A stretch of 64,000 nt of DNA from VAZQ01 sp035293945 (lineage in GTDB: Bacteria; Pseudomonadota; Alphaproteobacteria; Rhizobiales; Xanthobacteraceae): positions 496,001 through 560,000 of the forward strand of contig DATGLV010000024.1 of assembly GCA_035293945.1 (NCBI GenBank). The letters are read 5' to 3'. The position numbers and the translations under genes are program-made. How positions within the stretch are numbered: position 1 is the first letter of the stretch; each line of letters begins with the position of its first letter. A model generated the notes under the pieces. That model did no database searches. It worked only from the letters and a program-made list of their open reading frames with translations, and was not told the DNA's origin. Positions 24,527 through 33,177 of this stretch are shown here, piece after piece.

Positions 24527-25816
24527 ATGAGCTTGCGGGCAGAGCAGAACCAATTCATCACGCGGACCGGTCCGGGAACTCCTATGGGCGAGCTGTTTCG
24601 CCGCTATTGGATTCCGGTTCTGCTGGCAAAGGAGCTGCCCGCGAACGACTGTCCGCCGGTGCGGGTCAAGGTCCTCTCCGAGCGGCTCGTTGCCTTTCGC
24701 GATACCAAGGGCCGCTATGGACTGATCGACGAGTTTTGCCCGCATCGCGGCGTCTCGCTCTGGTTCGGGCGCAATGAGGAATGCGGCCTGCGCTGTCCCT
24801 ATCACGGCTGGAAGTTCGACGTCACCGGACAATGCATCGAGGTTCCCTCCGAGCCTGAGGAAAGCGGCTTTGCCAAGAAGATCAAGCTCCGCGCCTATCC
24901 GCTGGTCGAGCGCGGCGGGATCCTGTGGACCTATATGGGCGCGATGGAGCACATGCCGCCGCTGCCGGAATGGGAATTCATTATGGTCAGCCCTGAGCAG
25001 CGCTTCGTCTCCAAGCGCCAGCAGGAATGCAATTGGTTGCAGGCGATGGAAGGAGGCATCGATTCGAGCCACGTCTCCTGGCTGCACCGCGACAACATCG
25101 TTTCCGATCCGCTGTTCAAGGGCGCCAAGGGCAATCAATACAATCTCAGCGACGCGCGGCCGGTATTCGAGGTGGTGGAGAGCGCGGGCGGCCTCTATAT
25201 CGGGGCTCGCCGCAATGCCGAGGCGGGCAACTACTATTGGCGCATCACCCAGTGGGTGATGCCGTCCTTCACCATGATTCCGCCGCGCGGCGGCCACTCT
25301 GTGCACGGCCACTTCTGGATTCCGATCGACGACGAGCATTGCTTCGCCTGGTCTTACGATTTCCATCCGACCCGCGAGCTCACGGCCGCCGAGCGCGAAG
25401 CGATGCGTCAGGGCAAAGGCATCCACGTGAAGAACATTCCGGGCACCTATCGCCCGGTCGCCAACAAGGAGAACGACTATCTGATGAACCGCGGCGCGCA
25501 GCGTCGCGGCGAGACCTACAGCGGCATCGAAGGCATCGCCATGCAGGATGCCTCGCTGCAGGAAAGCATGGGGCCGATCGTCGACCGCACCAAGGAGAAC
25601 CTGGTCTCGACTGACAACGGCATCATCATGGCGCGCCATCGCCTGATCCAGGCCGCCAAGGCGCTGGCTGAGAAGGGCATCACTCCGCCCGGCGTCGCGC
25701 TCGCTCACCAGCGCGTGCGCTCTGCCTCAGTGATCTTGGCGCCCGATCAGCCGTTCAAAGACGCGGCGCGCGAGGCGCTCACGGTACAGCCCGGGACGGC
25801 GCCGGCGACGGTGTAG
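24527..25816 (+). CDS. Rieske non-haem iron aromatic ring-hydroxylating oxygenase, large subunit
   Basis: 429 residues. Rieske [2Fe-2S] centre from Cys71-x-His73 (EFCPHRG) and Cys90-x2-His93 (LRCPYHGWKFD). The mononuclear iron site fits MEGGIDSSHVSWLHRD, with His182 and His187 as ligands and nearby Asp179 as the electron bridge. The overall form is that of the phthalate 4,5-dioxygenase/phenoxybenzoate dioxygenase group, which works with a separate reductase; no reductase gene is in this window. AATGAGG before ATG is a modest ribosome site. Confidence 0.87.
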   Translation: MSLRAEQNQFITRTGPGTPMGELFRRYWIPVLLAKELPANDCPPVRVKVLSERLVAFRDTKGRYGLIDEFCPHRGVSLWFGRNEECGLRCPYHGWKFDVTGQCIEVPSEPEESGFAKKIKLRAYPLVERGGILWTYMGAMEHMPPLPEWEFIMVSPEQRFVSKRQQECNWLQAMEGGIDSSHVSWLHRDNIVSDPLFKGAKGNQYNLSDARPVFEVVESAGGLYIGARRNAEAGNYYWRITQWVMPSFTMIPPRGGHSVHGHFWIPIDDEHCFAWSYDFHPTRELTAAEREAMRQGKGIHVKNIPGTYRPVANKENDYLMNRGAQRRGETYSGIEGIAMQDASLQESMGPIVDRTKENLVSTDNGIIMARHRLIQAAKALAEKGITPPGVALAHQRVRSASVILAPDQPFKDAAREALTVQPGTAPATV

Positions 25817-25884
25817 ACGGGGCCGATTCCTGCAGGCTGACCGCCCGGCTATGGAGATGAGTGCCTGTGCCGGGGCGCGGCAAC

Positions 25885-26670
25885 TTATTGCGTCGGCGGC
25901 TCGCCTCCTGCCGCCACCACATGGACGATGGAGAAGCCGCGCGTCTTCAGTGCCCGCAGGAATGCAGGCAGCATCGCGGCGGTCTGCGCCTTGGTGTCGT
26001 GGAACAGCACGATGCCGCCGCGGGTTGCTTCAACGCGCGAGAGGATGAGCTCAAGCTCCTGGTCCGGTGTCATCCGGTTCCAGTCGCTCGCCCACAGGTC
26101 GGCGCCGAACACGACCATGTGTCGGCCCGCAAGCCAGTCGAGCAGCGGTGCGGTCGAGGCAAAATAGGGGAAGCGGAAGAAAGGCGCAGCCGCCTGGCCC
26201 ATCGGCGCATGCAGGGCAGTGTCGACTGCGGTAATGCCGCGGTCGATATCCGACTCCGCTGCGCCGATCGGCATATGGTCGAGCATTGGGTGGGAGAAGC
26301 TGTGATACCCGATGCTGTGACCTTCGGCGAGCTCGCGCTCGGCCAGTGCCGGGCGGGCGAGAGCGTTCTTGCCGATCAGGAAGAAGGTTGCACGCACACA
26401 CTCGGCGCGCAGGGCGTCAAGAACGCGTTCGGTCGTGTTGGGCCAGGGGCCGTCGTCGAAGGTGAGCACCACTTCGCCGGGCGAAAGCGGCAAAGTCTGC
26501 GGAAATTGCTTGTGGCCGACGCGCGGCGTTCTGGCCGCGTCGACCGGCAGGTCGCGGGCGGTGCCGAGCGCATCCGGATTGCCGGGGCAGGGCGCGGCTT
26601 GCGCGGCGACGACCATCATGGCGGCGAACAAAACACTCAAGGTGGCGCGGAAGAGACGGTGATCGATCAT
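25885..26670 (-). CDS. Exported polysaccharide deacetylase (NodB-homology family)
   Basis: 261 residues from ATG 26670, with a signal peptide (MIDHRLFRATLSVLFAAMMVVAAQAA). The NodB domain carries the catalytic TFDDGPWP, the metal-site histidines in GYHSFSHPMLDH, and the later RFPYF and IVLFHDTK motifs. This family removes acetyl groups from chitin-like or peptidoglycan sugars, here in the periplasm or outside. Start at 26670 is chosen because it begins the signal peptide; the longer frame to 26778 overlaps the divergent gene's promoter region. Confidence 0.87.
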   Translation of the reverse strand: MIDHRLFRATLSVLFAAMMVVAAQAAPCPGNPDALGTARDLPVDAARTPRVGHKQFPQTLPLSPGEVVLTFDDGPWPNTTERVLDALRAECVRATFFLIGKNALARPALAERELAEGHSIGYHSFSHPMLDHMPIGAAESDIDRGITAVDTALHAPMGQAAAPFFRFPYFASTAPLLDWLAGRHMVVFGADLWASDWNRMTPDQELELILSRVEATRGGIVLFHDTKAQTAAMLPAFLRALKTRGFSIVHVVAAGGEPPTQ

Positions 26671-26807
26671 GCGGGCTCCATAGCGCAGGACGCAGCCGCC
26701 CGCCAATGTCGATGACGCAGGTCCGCCTTGCTGGCCGCCGCGTTTTGATGGACGATCGCCACTGGCGGCAGTCGGCAACAGCGCCCAGGGGTAATCGGGA
26801 GTACGGA

Positions 26808-27686
26808 ATGTCTAGGCTTCGGCGAGGATTGTTTGTGGCGCTCGCGCTGACGGCGTTCGCCGGTCTTAACGTCGGGCGTTCAGAGGCCCTGGATGATACG
26901 CACGCAGATTTCAACGGCCGCTGGGTGAGGGTCGGCGGCCCGAACTGGGTGCAGCCCAAGGACGTGGCGCAGTTTTATCCAAACTACGATCCGCGCCAGT
27001 ATCTGCCGCCGCCGCCCGGCCTGCTCACTCCCGAATATCAGGCGATCTTCGATGCCAACCGTGCCGATCAGTCAGCCGGCGGTGTTGGCGATGTGCCATC
27101 CACCTTCTGCATCCCGCAGGGGATGCCGATGATGATGGACCTCTACGATCCGATGGAGATCATCGTTACGCCATCCGTCACCTACGTCCTGATCAGTCAT
27201 GTCAACGATTCCTATCGCCGCATCTATACGGATGGCCGCGATTGGCCCCCCGATGTGCAGTCGACCTTTGCGGGCTACTCGATCGGACGCTGGGTCGATG
27301 CCGACGGGGCTCGCCCGTCGCTCGAGGTCGAGACGCGGTTTTTCCGTGGGCCGCGTGCCTATGACGCCTCGGGGCTGCCGCTTGCGCGCGACAACCAGAG
27401 CATCATCAAGGAGCGCTTCCATCTCGATGCGGCGGACCGCAACACGCTCTACGACGACATAACGGTCGTGGACCACGCGCTCACGCGGCCGTGGACGCTT
27501 ACCCGCAAGACGATCCGCGACGCTAATCCGCGGCCGGCTTGGCGCACGGAGGAATGCCCCGCGGACAACAGCTGGGTGCGCATCGGCAAGGATGCCTACT
27601 ACATGAGCGCCGACGGATACCTGATGCCGACCCGGAAGGATCAGCCGCCGCCCGATCTCAAATATTTCAAGCAGCCGCGGCGGTAA
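26808..27686 (+). CDS. Exported hypothetical protein
   Basis: 292 residues from ATG 26808, giving a signal peptide (LRRGLFVALALTAFAGL ending near SEA). The mature protein begins with DFNGRWVRVGGPNW and contains LTPEYQAIFDANRAD, STFCIPQGMPMMMDLYDPMEI and a repeated beta-strand pattern ending in YYMSADGYLMPTRKD. I have seen this kind of protein in Bradyrhizobium-like genomes but know no function. The FCIPQGMPMM segment could bind a ligand or metal. It diverges from the deacetylase gene. Confidence 0.75.
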   Translation: MSRLRRGLFVALALTAFAGLNVGRSEALDDTHADFNGRWVRVGGPNWVQPKDVAQFYPNYDPRQYLPPPPGLLTPEYQAIFDANRADQSAGGVGDVPSTFCIPQGMPMMMDLYDPMEIIVTPSVTYVLISHVNDSYRRIYTDGRDWPPDVQSTFAGYSIGRWVDADGARPSLEVETRFFRGPRAYDASGLPLARDNQSIIKERFHLDAADRNTLYDDITVVDHALTRPWTLTRKTIRDANPRPAWRTEECPADNSWVRIGKDAYYMSADGYLMPTRKDQPPPDLKYFKQPRR

Positions 27687-27705
27687 TCCGCACGGCGCGT
27701 ATGCT

Positions 27706-28485
27706 TCATTTCACGATCGCGTATGGTTCCATGCCTTTCGCCACGATCGTGGGCGCCGCCGCCGGCGAAGCCAGGAACCGGGCGAAGGCCAGCGCTGCAT
27801 CATGCTCGTGTGTGCCTTTGACGACGCCGGCGACCATCAGGAACTTGATGCCCGGAATGTCGGGCAATGGCTCGAGGAGCTCGACGCCCGGCAAGGCGTT
27901 GAAGTTGCGCTTCTGGGCGATGCCGATCTGCGCAGCCCCGGAAGCGACCGCTTGGGCCGCGGCATCGCCTCCTTGCGTCAACTTGATCTTCGGCTTGAGC
28001 ATATCGGCGATGCCCATGCGGGCGATCAGGCCGAAGAAATAGACCCCGTCCTGCGCGCCGCCGGAGGGATCCGGAACCGCGATAGTCTCGGCGGCGAGAA
28101 GCGCGTTCTTGAATGCATCCTCGGTGGCGATAGTGGGTTTGGGAGCGCCGGCCTTCACGCCGACCCCGAGCGGAGAGCGCGCGATGTCGATGAGCGTACC
28201 GGCCTCGACGTGACCGCTTTTGAGGAGGTCATCCAACACATAGCGTTCGTTGATGGTGAGGTCGGCCGGATCGCCCGCTTCGATGCGCGCCTTCATCTTC
28301 GGGGTCGAGCCATATTCGAAGATGAGCTTGTTCCCGGTCGCGTCGTCGAAGTCGCCGGCGAGCGCTCCCAGGATCGATTGCATATTGCCGGTCGACAGCA
28401 CCCGGATGTCATCGGCGCGCACCGCGGCCGGTGCGAATGCGACGGCGACGAACAGCGCCAGCCCTATGAAGCTTGGTCCCTTCAC
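27706..28485 (-). CDS. ModA-like periplasmic substrate-binding protein
   Basis: 259 residues from GTG 28485, chosen because GGGGGAG lies about 6 nt upstream and a signal peptide follows (FIGLALFVAVAFAPAAVRA). The upstream ATG in the same frame lies inside the dispersed repeat at 28515-28690 and is rejected. Type II binding-protein fold: IRVLSTGNMQSILGALAGDF, DLTINERYVLDDLLKSG, IAVPDPSGGAQDG and GAAQIGIAQ are typical of the molybdate-binding ModA superfamily. No permease or ATPase genes adjoin, and the ligand is not evident; many such stand-alone members bind other anions. Confidence 0.82.
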   Translation of the reverse strand: MKGPSFIGLALFVAVAFAPAAVRADDIRVLSTGNMQSILGALAGDFDDATGNKLIFEYGSTPKMKARIEAGDPADLTINERYVLDDLLKSGHVEAGTLIDIARSPLGVGVKAGAPKPTIATEDAFKNALLAAETIAVPDPSGGAQDGVYFFGLIARMGIADMLKPKIKLTQGGDAAAQAVASGAAQIGIAQKRNFNALPGVELLEPLPDIPGIKFLMVAGVVKGTHEHDAALAFARFLASPAAAPTIVAKGMEPYAIVK

Positions 28486-28514
28486 CTTCTCCCCCTTGCG
28501 TTTGCATGTTGCAC

Positions 28515-28690
28515 ACAAGCTAAAGCGGTTCCCGATCGAACTGATCCGCTTCAGCGTCATTGCCGGGCTTGAGCCGGGCAATCCATCTTCTTGCGAAAAA
28601 GATGGACCCGCGGGCATCAGGGCGTCTTACGCCCGTCTTCGACGGGCTGCCCGCGGGTGACGCTTGAGGTGATTCTTTTTCGTCGAGACA
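28515..28690. repeat. Dispersed palindromic intergenic repeat, family A, copy 2
   Basis: Same orientation as copy 1: GCGGTTCCCGATCGAACTG, GCCGGGCTTGAGCCGGGC, CATCTTCTTGCGAAAAAGATG, GGGCGTCTTACGCCC and CCGTCTTCGACGGGCTGCCC in order, ending near GATTCTTTTTCGTCGAGA. Fills the gap between the ModA-like gene and the metallo-beta-lactamase gene. Confidence 0.85.
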
Positions 28691-28842
28691 TGCTTTAGCT
28701 CAGCCGGGGGAGGCGCGGAAGCGAGCTCACAGCGCGATCTCGGAGGCGCAAGGACCCGCGGCACGTTGCGCCTGATGTCTCGGACGACGCTTCTGTTCCG
28801 TGCTATCTATTGACGTCGCGTCCGCGGAACCTGGAGGATGAG

Positions 28843-29847
28843 ATGCGTAGCCGTTCAATGTCACTGCTTGCTTGCACGATTGGGCTTTGGGCGGCGATCG
28901 CGACCGGAGCCGGATTGGCGCAACAGAGCGCGCCGGCGGTGCCTGCAAAAACCGGCACGCATTTCATCACACTGGGGACGCGCGCCGGGCCGCGGCCTGG
29001 CCTCGGCAGGGCGCAGAGCTCCAACCTGCTCACCGTCAATGGTGCGCTCTACGTCATTGATGCGGGCGACGGCGTGACGCGGCGCCTCAATCGGGCGGGA
29101 ATTGCCATTCGCAATATCGACGCCATTTTCATCACCCATCCGCACAGCGACCACACCAGCGGGCTGGCGTCGCTCCTGAGCGCGCAGTATGACCTCAGCC
29201 GCACCAAGCCGGTGAACATTTATGGGCCGCCCGGCACCGAGGCGATCTTCCGCGGAATTCTCGCCTACCTCACCGTCAATTCCGACATTCGCATCAGCGA
29301 CGGCAACAACACCATCCCGGCCGCGCAACTCTTCTTTGCGCACGAGGTCGGCACCGGCGTCGTCTTCCAGGACCACAACATCAAGGTGACGGCGGCGGAA
29401 AACACGCATTTCCATTTCCCGCCCGGCAGCCCGGCCTTCGGCAAATACAAATCCTATTCCTACCGCTTCGAGACGCCCGACCGGGTGATCGTGTTCACCG
29501 GCGATACCGGACCGAGCGATGCCGTGGTCGATCTTGCCACGGGCGCCGATACGCTCGTATCGGAGGTCACCTCCCTCGACGATGTGAAGGCGCAAAGGAT
29601 CAAGGCGGGGCAGTGGGACACGCTCACTCAGGCCGAGCAGGAAGGCTTCCTCCGCCACATGCGCGAAGAGCATATCACGCCTGAGCAGGTCGGCGAGATC
29701 GCGCGCCGTGCCGGCGTCAAGACTGTGGTGCTCACGCATCTGTCGGCGACGCCCGACCCCAATGACGACTACGCGCGTTATGCCGATGCGGTGAAGAAGC
29801 AGTTTTCGGGCGAGGTGCTGGTCGCGAAGGATCTGATGCAGTTTTAA
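28843..29847 (+). CDS. Exported metallo-beta-lactamase-fold hydrolase
   Basis: 334 residues from ATG 28843, which follows GGAGGATGAG. Signal peptide (MSLLACTIGLWAAIATGAGLA), then the zinc motif THPHSDHTSG (HxHxDH), later FTGDTGPSD and a final LTHLSAT. It resembles periplasmic members of the ribonuclease Z/arylsulfatase-like branch of the fold. Substrate unknown. The last gene before the phage-derived region; host-type palindromic repeats follow at 29900-29965. Confidence 0.85.
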   Translation: MRSRSMSLLACTIGLWAAIATGAGLAQQSAPAVPAKTGTHFITLGTRAGPRPGLGRAQSSNLLTVNGALYVIDAGDGVTRRLNRAGIAIRNIDAIFITHPHSDHTSGLASLLSAQYDLSRTKPVNIYGPPGTEAIFRGILAYLTVNSDIRISDGNNTIPAAQLFFAHEVGTGVVFQDHNIKVTAAENTHFHFPPGSPAFGKYKSYSYRFETPDRVIVFTGDTGPSDAVVDLATGADTLVSEVTSLDDVKAQRIKAGQWDTLTQAEQEGFLRHMREEHITPEQVGEIARRAGVKTVVLTHLSATPDPNDDYARYADAVKKQFSGEVLVAKDLMQF

Positions 29848-29899
29848 GTGAGGGCATCATCCCGAGCCACGGACACCTGTGATCAGCAGCAAGCGGAGT

Positions 29900-29965
29900 C
29901 CTCCATCCTGAGGAGCATCGCGCAATTTGCGCGATGCGTCTCGAAGGATGGCCGCGAGCTATCTT
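29900..29965. repeat. Dispersed palindromic repeat, family B, copy 1
   Basis: Contains CATCCTGAGGAGCATCGCGC and GCGATGCGTCTCGAAGGATG, with GCATCGCGCAATTTGCGCGATGC forming the hairpin. A related longer copy is at 41872-42015. Confidence 0.75.
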
Positions 29966-29978
29966 CAATGAGGCGCCG

Positions 29979-30134
29979 CGCTTGACACGATTCCGCAAAT
30001 CAGACTATTGACGAAATTGAAACTCGCGAAGTGTGAGCCGATCTCGGGAGCGCCCTGAGGTCGGCTTTTTGTTGCTTGTTTGGTGAAGCCTGTCTGAAGC
30101 CCGGATTGCGGAGAAACCGCGCCGGGCTTTTTGC
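29979..30134 (+). promoter_or_regulatory. Leader repeat copy 1: promoter-like element followed by two terminator hairpins
   Basis: Starts with TTGACA (29982) and, 18 bp on, TATTGA, a sigma70-like pair. About 35 bp later comes hairpin T1 (30037-30066: GCCGATCTC...GAGGTCGGC then TTTTT), and then hairpin T2 (30098-30132: AGCCCGG..GCGG...CCGC.CCGGGCTTTTT). Near-identical blocks lie at 32843 and 35735, always in front of a toxin or virion gene. Differences between copies fall partly in paired positions, so the hairpins look selected. It could encode a short RNA or be an antitermination control point. Confidence 0.7.
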
Positions 30135-30266
30135 ATGGACGCAAACGTAAAGTCGTGCCGGCCTCTTGCATTCGTCAACCAACACAAAGCCATGAAACCG
30201 ATCTGACACCCCATAGCTGATTTCCGCCGGCGAATGCCGGGCCGTCATCATCCGAGCAAGCAAACC

Positions 30267-30292
30267 AAGGGCCCCCAACGGGGCCCTTTTTC
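30267..30292 (+). terminator. Third hairpin of the leader, unit 1
   Basis: AAGGGCCCCCAACGGGGCCC then TTTTTC, a strong intrinsic terminator only 24 bp before the PDDWI gene start at 30316. The same hairpin precedes the second PDDWI gene (33129-33154). Confidence 0.75.
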
Positions 30293-30315
30293 ATTTTAGC
30301 CTCAGCGGTGCACCG

Positions 30316-31768
30316 ATGGCCGATTATGGGACCGAGCCGGGAATCGACGACGGCCTTCCCGATGATTGGATTTCGGCTGCGCCGGCGGCGAATCCAGATG
30401 ATCCGGGAGATGCTTGGATCGGCGTGCAAACAAACGCGAGCGCGGCTGCGCCTGTTGGCGCACCGCCGCCTGATCCATTCGCCGCCTATTGATCGCGCAT
30501 CCCGGCGAGCGCGGTCGGTGCCTTGGCTTGGGCCCCGCCCGTCTTTCCGAACGCGCCGGGCTTCAAGTTCGGCGATCCCTATGGAGGGCGGCCGCCGCCT
30601 CAGCTGCCCGGGCCAAACATTCCGCGCGGCGGGATCCTCGAGTCGCTCAGATATCTGGGCAGGCAACCGGGGCAGACGCCGTACGCCGGAATACTCGAGG
30701 GACTGAGAGACCTCGGCCGGCCACCCGCCGAAGCTTTCGCCGCGCCGAATGGTGGAATCCCGAGCGCGTCGGCCGTGCCCGGATTGTCGGAGACTTTCGA
30801 CTACGTCTGGCCCCAAGCATTCTTCGGTCCTCAAGCATCAACAAGCACGCCGACCGCGGCCTCAGATGCGCGCAGGCCGCTGGCGGATTACTCGACAGGT
30901 GAGATCGCCGGCGACGTGGCCAAGTCCTTCGGCATCGGGACCGGCCGTGGCGTGATCCATCTCCTCGGGTTGGGGGGCGACTTACGCGAAGCCATCGGCA
31001 CCGAAGTGCAGAAGGCGGCGGATTATCTGGCTCCCGGCTTGGCTCCGAATATCGGGGCCAAGGCCTCCGACTTTTTGGCTACAAACCAACTGGCCCTAGC
31101 CTGGAATCCACTTCTCGCCGGACCGACCTCTGCGCAGATCCAGGACGCAGTCGAGTCGTTCACCGGTCCGTTCTACCAACCCAAGACAGTTCCCGGAGAT
31201 TACGCCCAGACCGTCGGCGAATTTCTGCCGGGTGCGATGCTCGTACCAGAAGGATCATTCGCGGCGAGGGCACTGCGCCACGGGCTTGTACCCGCGTTGT
31301 CTGCTGAAACAGCAGGCCAGCTCACCAAGGGCACGGCGGCAGAGCCCTGGGCGCGTACGGTCGCTGCGTTCCTGGCTCCTCCCGCGAACGCATTAAAATT
31401 TCTTGGTCCAAGGGGAATTGGCCGCCTTGTCGGAGAGGGCGAATCAAATTCATGGCGCGCTAAGCTGGATTCCAAAAAAACTGCGGACGACCGTGGCGCT
31501 CAGCACTGACGGGCCTACGATCATAGCTGGGGGCAAGCGGGACTTAACTCCCGAGCAGATATCGATCTTACGATCCGACGAGCAAGCAGGTAAACTGCCG
31601 GGCGCGCACGGAGAAATCACGGCTCTCAACGAAGCGGATAACGCCGGTCTGACGCCTAGAGCGCTCGCAACGACACGGCCGATCTGCCGGAGTTGCCGAG
31701 ATGCTATAGAATCTCGAAATGGAGTCCTGACCAGCAAGACCACCGCCATATTTCCTCCTCTGAGGTGA
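30316..31768 (+). pseudogene. Virion-associated polymorphic toxin, unit 1, with C-terminal deaminase-like domain (disrupted)
   Basis: Reads from ATG 30316 (MADYGTEPGIDDGLPDDWIS), stops at TGA 30490, then continues in the same frame (IPASAVGALAWAPPVFPNAPGFKFGDPYGG) to 31509. The central part (STGEIAGDVAKSFGIG, GEFLPGAMLVPEGSFAARAL, SAETAGQLTKGTAAEPWAR) is a delivery-type region I associate with phage virion or ejection proteins. After a frameshift near 31400 the reading moves to the frame ending at 31768. There a toxin domain appears: IIAGGKRDLTPEQ, HGEITAL and PICRSCRDAIE, the His-x-Glu...Cys-x2-Cys pattern of toxin deaminases. The ancestor was probably one protein of about 480 residues. The TGA replaces TGG found in unit 2. 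The next gene is the candidate immunity gene. Confidence 0.65.
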
Positions 31769-31770
31769 GC

Positions 31771-32385
31771 ATGCCGACCCCGCACTACGACGAGAAGGAG
31801 TTGCTGCGGCAACTCCAGCCACTGCCCAATCGACTACGAACGGCTTTCGCGGCCGCATGTGCGCAAAGGCAAGTTGAAAACTATGCTCCTTACTCAAAGG
31901 TAGCTCACAAAGGCAATTCGCAAATCCTTGTTCGCGCGCTGAGTTGCCTTTGGGCCGGTCTCGAGTCGCGCCGCGCGGCGGTTGGTGAACTGCGGGAGCG
32001 GCTCGACGCCTGCATGAGCTTGCTACCCGAAGAGGATGACTACTTCGACGGACTCGCGTATTACGCGGAAGATGCTGTGAGCTCGGCCGTCTATGCGATC
32101 GAAACATTACTGAAATCCGATATTCAGTCCGCGATCTGGGCGGCGAGGCATGCGAACGATGCTCTTCATGAATTTGTGAGCGCGCAGAAGCCCGACGCTC
32201 GCTTTGATCGAAAGGAAGAGGAGAGGATTCGCTCGCATCCCCTTGTAAAAGCGGAGTGGATCAGGCAGCAGGTTGACCTGAGGCAACTTCATGAAATCGC
32301 GACCGGAACTATCGGCGAGGCCGAAGGCTTGGCTGCACTGCGCCGCCGTGCTCAGTCGGACGCAAGCAAGTTCCTCGGTCGATGA
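31771..32385 (+). CDS. DUF416-like protein, candidate immunity protein of the deaminase toxin
   Basis: 204 residues; CTGAGGTGAGC before ATG gives a ribosome site. The protein is helical and acidic. It starts LLRQLQPLPNRLRTAFAAACAQRQVENY, followed by ALSCLWAGLESRR and DYFDGLAYYAEDAVSSAVYAIETL, the pattern of the DUF416/YjaG family. It starts 2 bp after the toxin stop, the usual toxin-immunity arrangement. An immunity role is inferred from that position. A damaged copy of its 3' third lies at 35118-35355. Confidence 0.7.
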   Translation: MPTPHYDEKELLRQLQPLPNRLRTAFAAACAQRQVENYAPYSKVAHKGNSQILVRALSCLWAGLESRRAAVGELRERLDACMSLLPEEDDYFDGLAYYAEDAVSSAVYAIETLLKSDIQSAIWAARHANDALHEFVSAQKPDARFDRKEEERIRSHPLVKAEWIRQQVDLRQLHEIATGTIGEAEGLAALRRRAQSDASKFLGR

Positions 32386-32436
32386 GATGCATCATTATCG
32401 TGCAGTGGCAGGCCGCCACTATTAGGTACGAACGCA

Positions 32437-32799
32437 ATGAAGTACATGTTCGTCCTGCAATGGCCGGGCTCTTCGATTCGCGATTACGATTCCATGATCG
32501 AGAAGGAGCGCACGCTCACCTCCACCCTGTCCAAGCGGCACAAAGTTGACGGCCACGATATTGGGTCTGATGAGGCGAACATTTTCATCGCTACGGGTGA
32601 TCCGGAGAGATTGTGTGAAGAGGTCAAATCTTTGATGTCGCCCGCAGGATTGTCAGGATGTCGGATGGCGTACCGCAAAATGGGTGATTACCCGAACCCC
32701 AGTGGAAGAATTGCGGATCGATATCCTGAGCCGGTTTCCGATGCCGACAGAGGGGATTGCATTCCCCAAGGAGGCGGCAGCGATTATGGCGCAACTTAA
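32437..32799 (+). pseudogene. Chimeric orphan immunity gene: 5' of one family joined out of frame to the 3' end of a DUF6572-like gene
   Basis: Starts MKYMFVLQWPGSSIRDYDS and follows a second copy of the same gene (35407-35713) up to AYRKM near 32680. From there the DNA, not the reading frame, matches the 3' end of the DUF6572-like gene at 34285-34605 (ATTGCGGATCGATATCCTGA, through CAAAAGGTAATTTGAG). The join looks like recombination between immunity genes. The upstream 280 bp, including the DUF416 3' end, are duplicated at 35118-35407. Confidence 0.65.
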
Positions 32800-32842
32800 T
32801 GTTGCGGCAACGCAAAAGGTAATTTGAGTTGGTCGCGGCATT

Positions 32843-32998
32843 GCGCTTGACACGATTCCACAAATCAGACTATTGACGAAATTGAAACTCGCGAAGTGTG
32901 AGCCGATCTCGGGAGCACCTTGAGGTCGGTTTTGTTGCTTGATCGTTGAAACCTGCCCGAGCCCGGTCTGCGGAATGAAAACCGCGCTGGGCCTTTGC
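32843..32998 (+). promoter_or_regulatory. Leader repeat copy 2
   Basis: TTGACACGATTCC...TATTGA promoter-like pair, T1 hairpin (GCCGATCTC...GAGGTCGG, TTTTG) and T2 hairpin (GCCCGGTCTGCGG...CCGCGCTGGGCC, TTTG). Slightly more diverged than copies 1 and 3; the T-runs are shorter, so termination may be weaker here. Confidence 0.68.
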
Positions 32999-33128
32999 GT
33001 GCGTGGAGGCTACGGCCAGCGCCATGCCTTCCATTGCCTAATCGCCAATCCGCCATGAAACGCGCCTGACAGCAGTCAGCCGGTTCTGCCGGCAATTCCG
33101 GCGCGTATTCATGCGAGCGAAAAAAACC

Positions 33129-33154
33129 AAGGGCCCCCAACGGGGCCCTTTTTC
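33129..33154 (+). terminator. Third hairpin of the leader, unit 2
   Basis: AAGGGCCCCCAACGGGGCCC then TTTTTC, identical to 30267-30292, 24 bp before the ATG at 33178. Confidence 0.75.
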
Positions 33155-33177
33155 ATTTCAGCCTCAGCGGTGCAGCA

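Noticed and set aside
28486..28617. Upstream ATG start for the ModA-like gene
   Set aside because: The ATG and the following residues come from the family A repeat; the GTG at 28485 has a ribosome site and begins the signal peptide.
31492..31499. Run of seven A near 31490 as a programmed frameshift site joining delivery and deaminase frames
   Set aside because: The deaminase frame already looks coding-like upstream of the run (ERANQIHGALS), so the shift more likely happened near 31400 by mutation.
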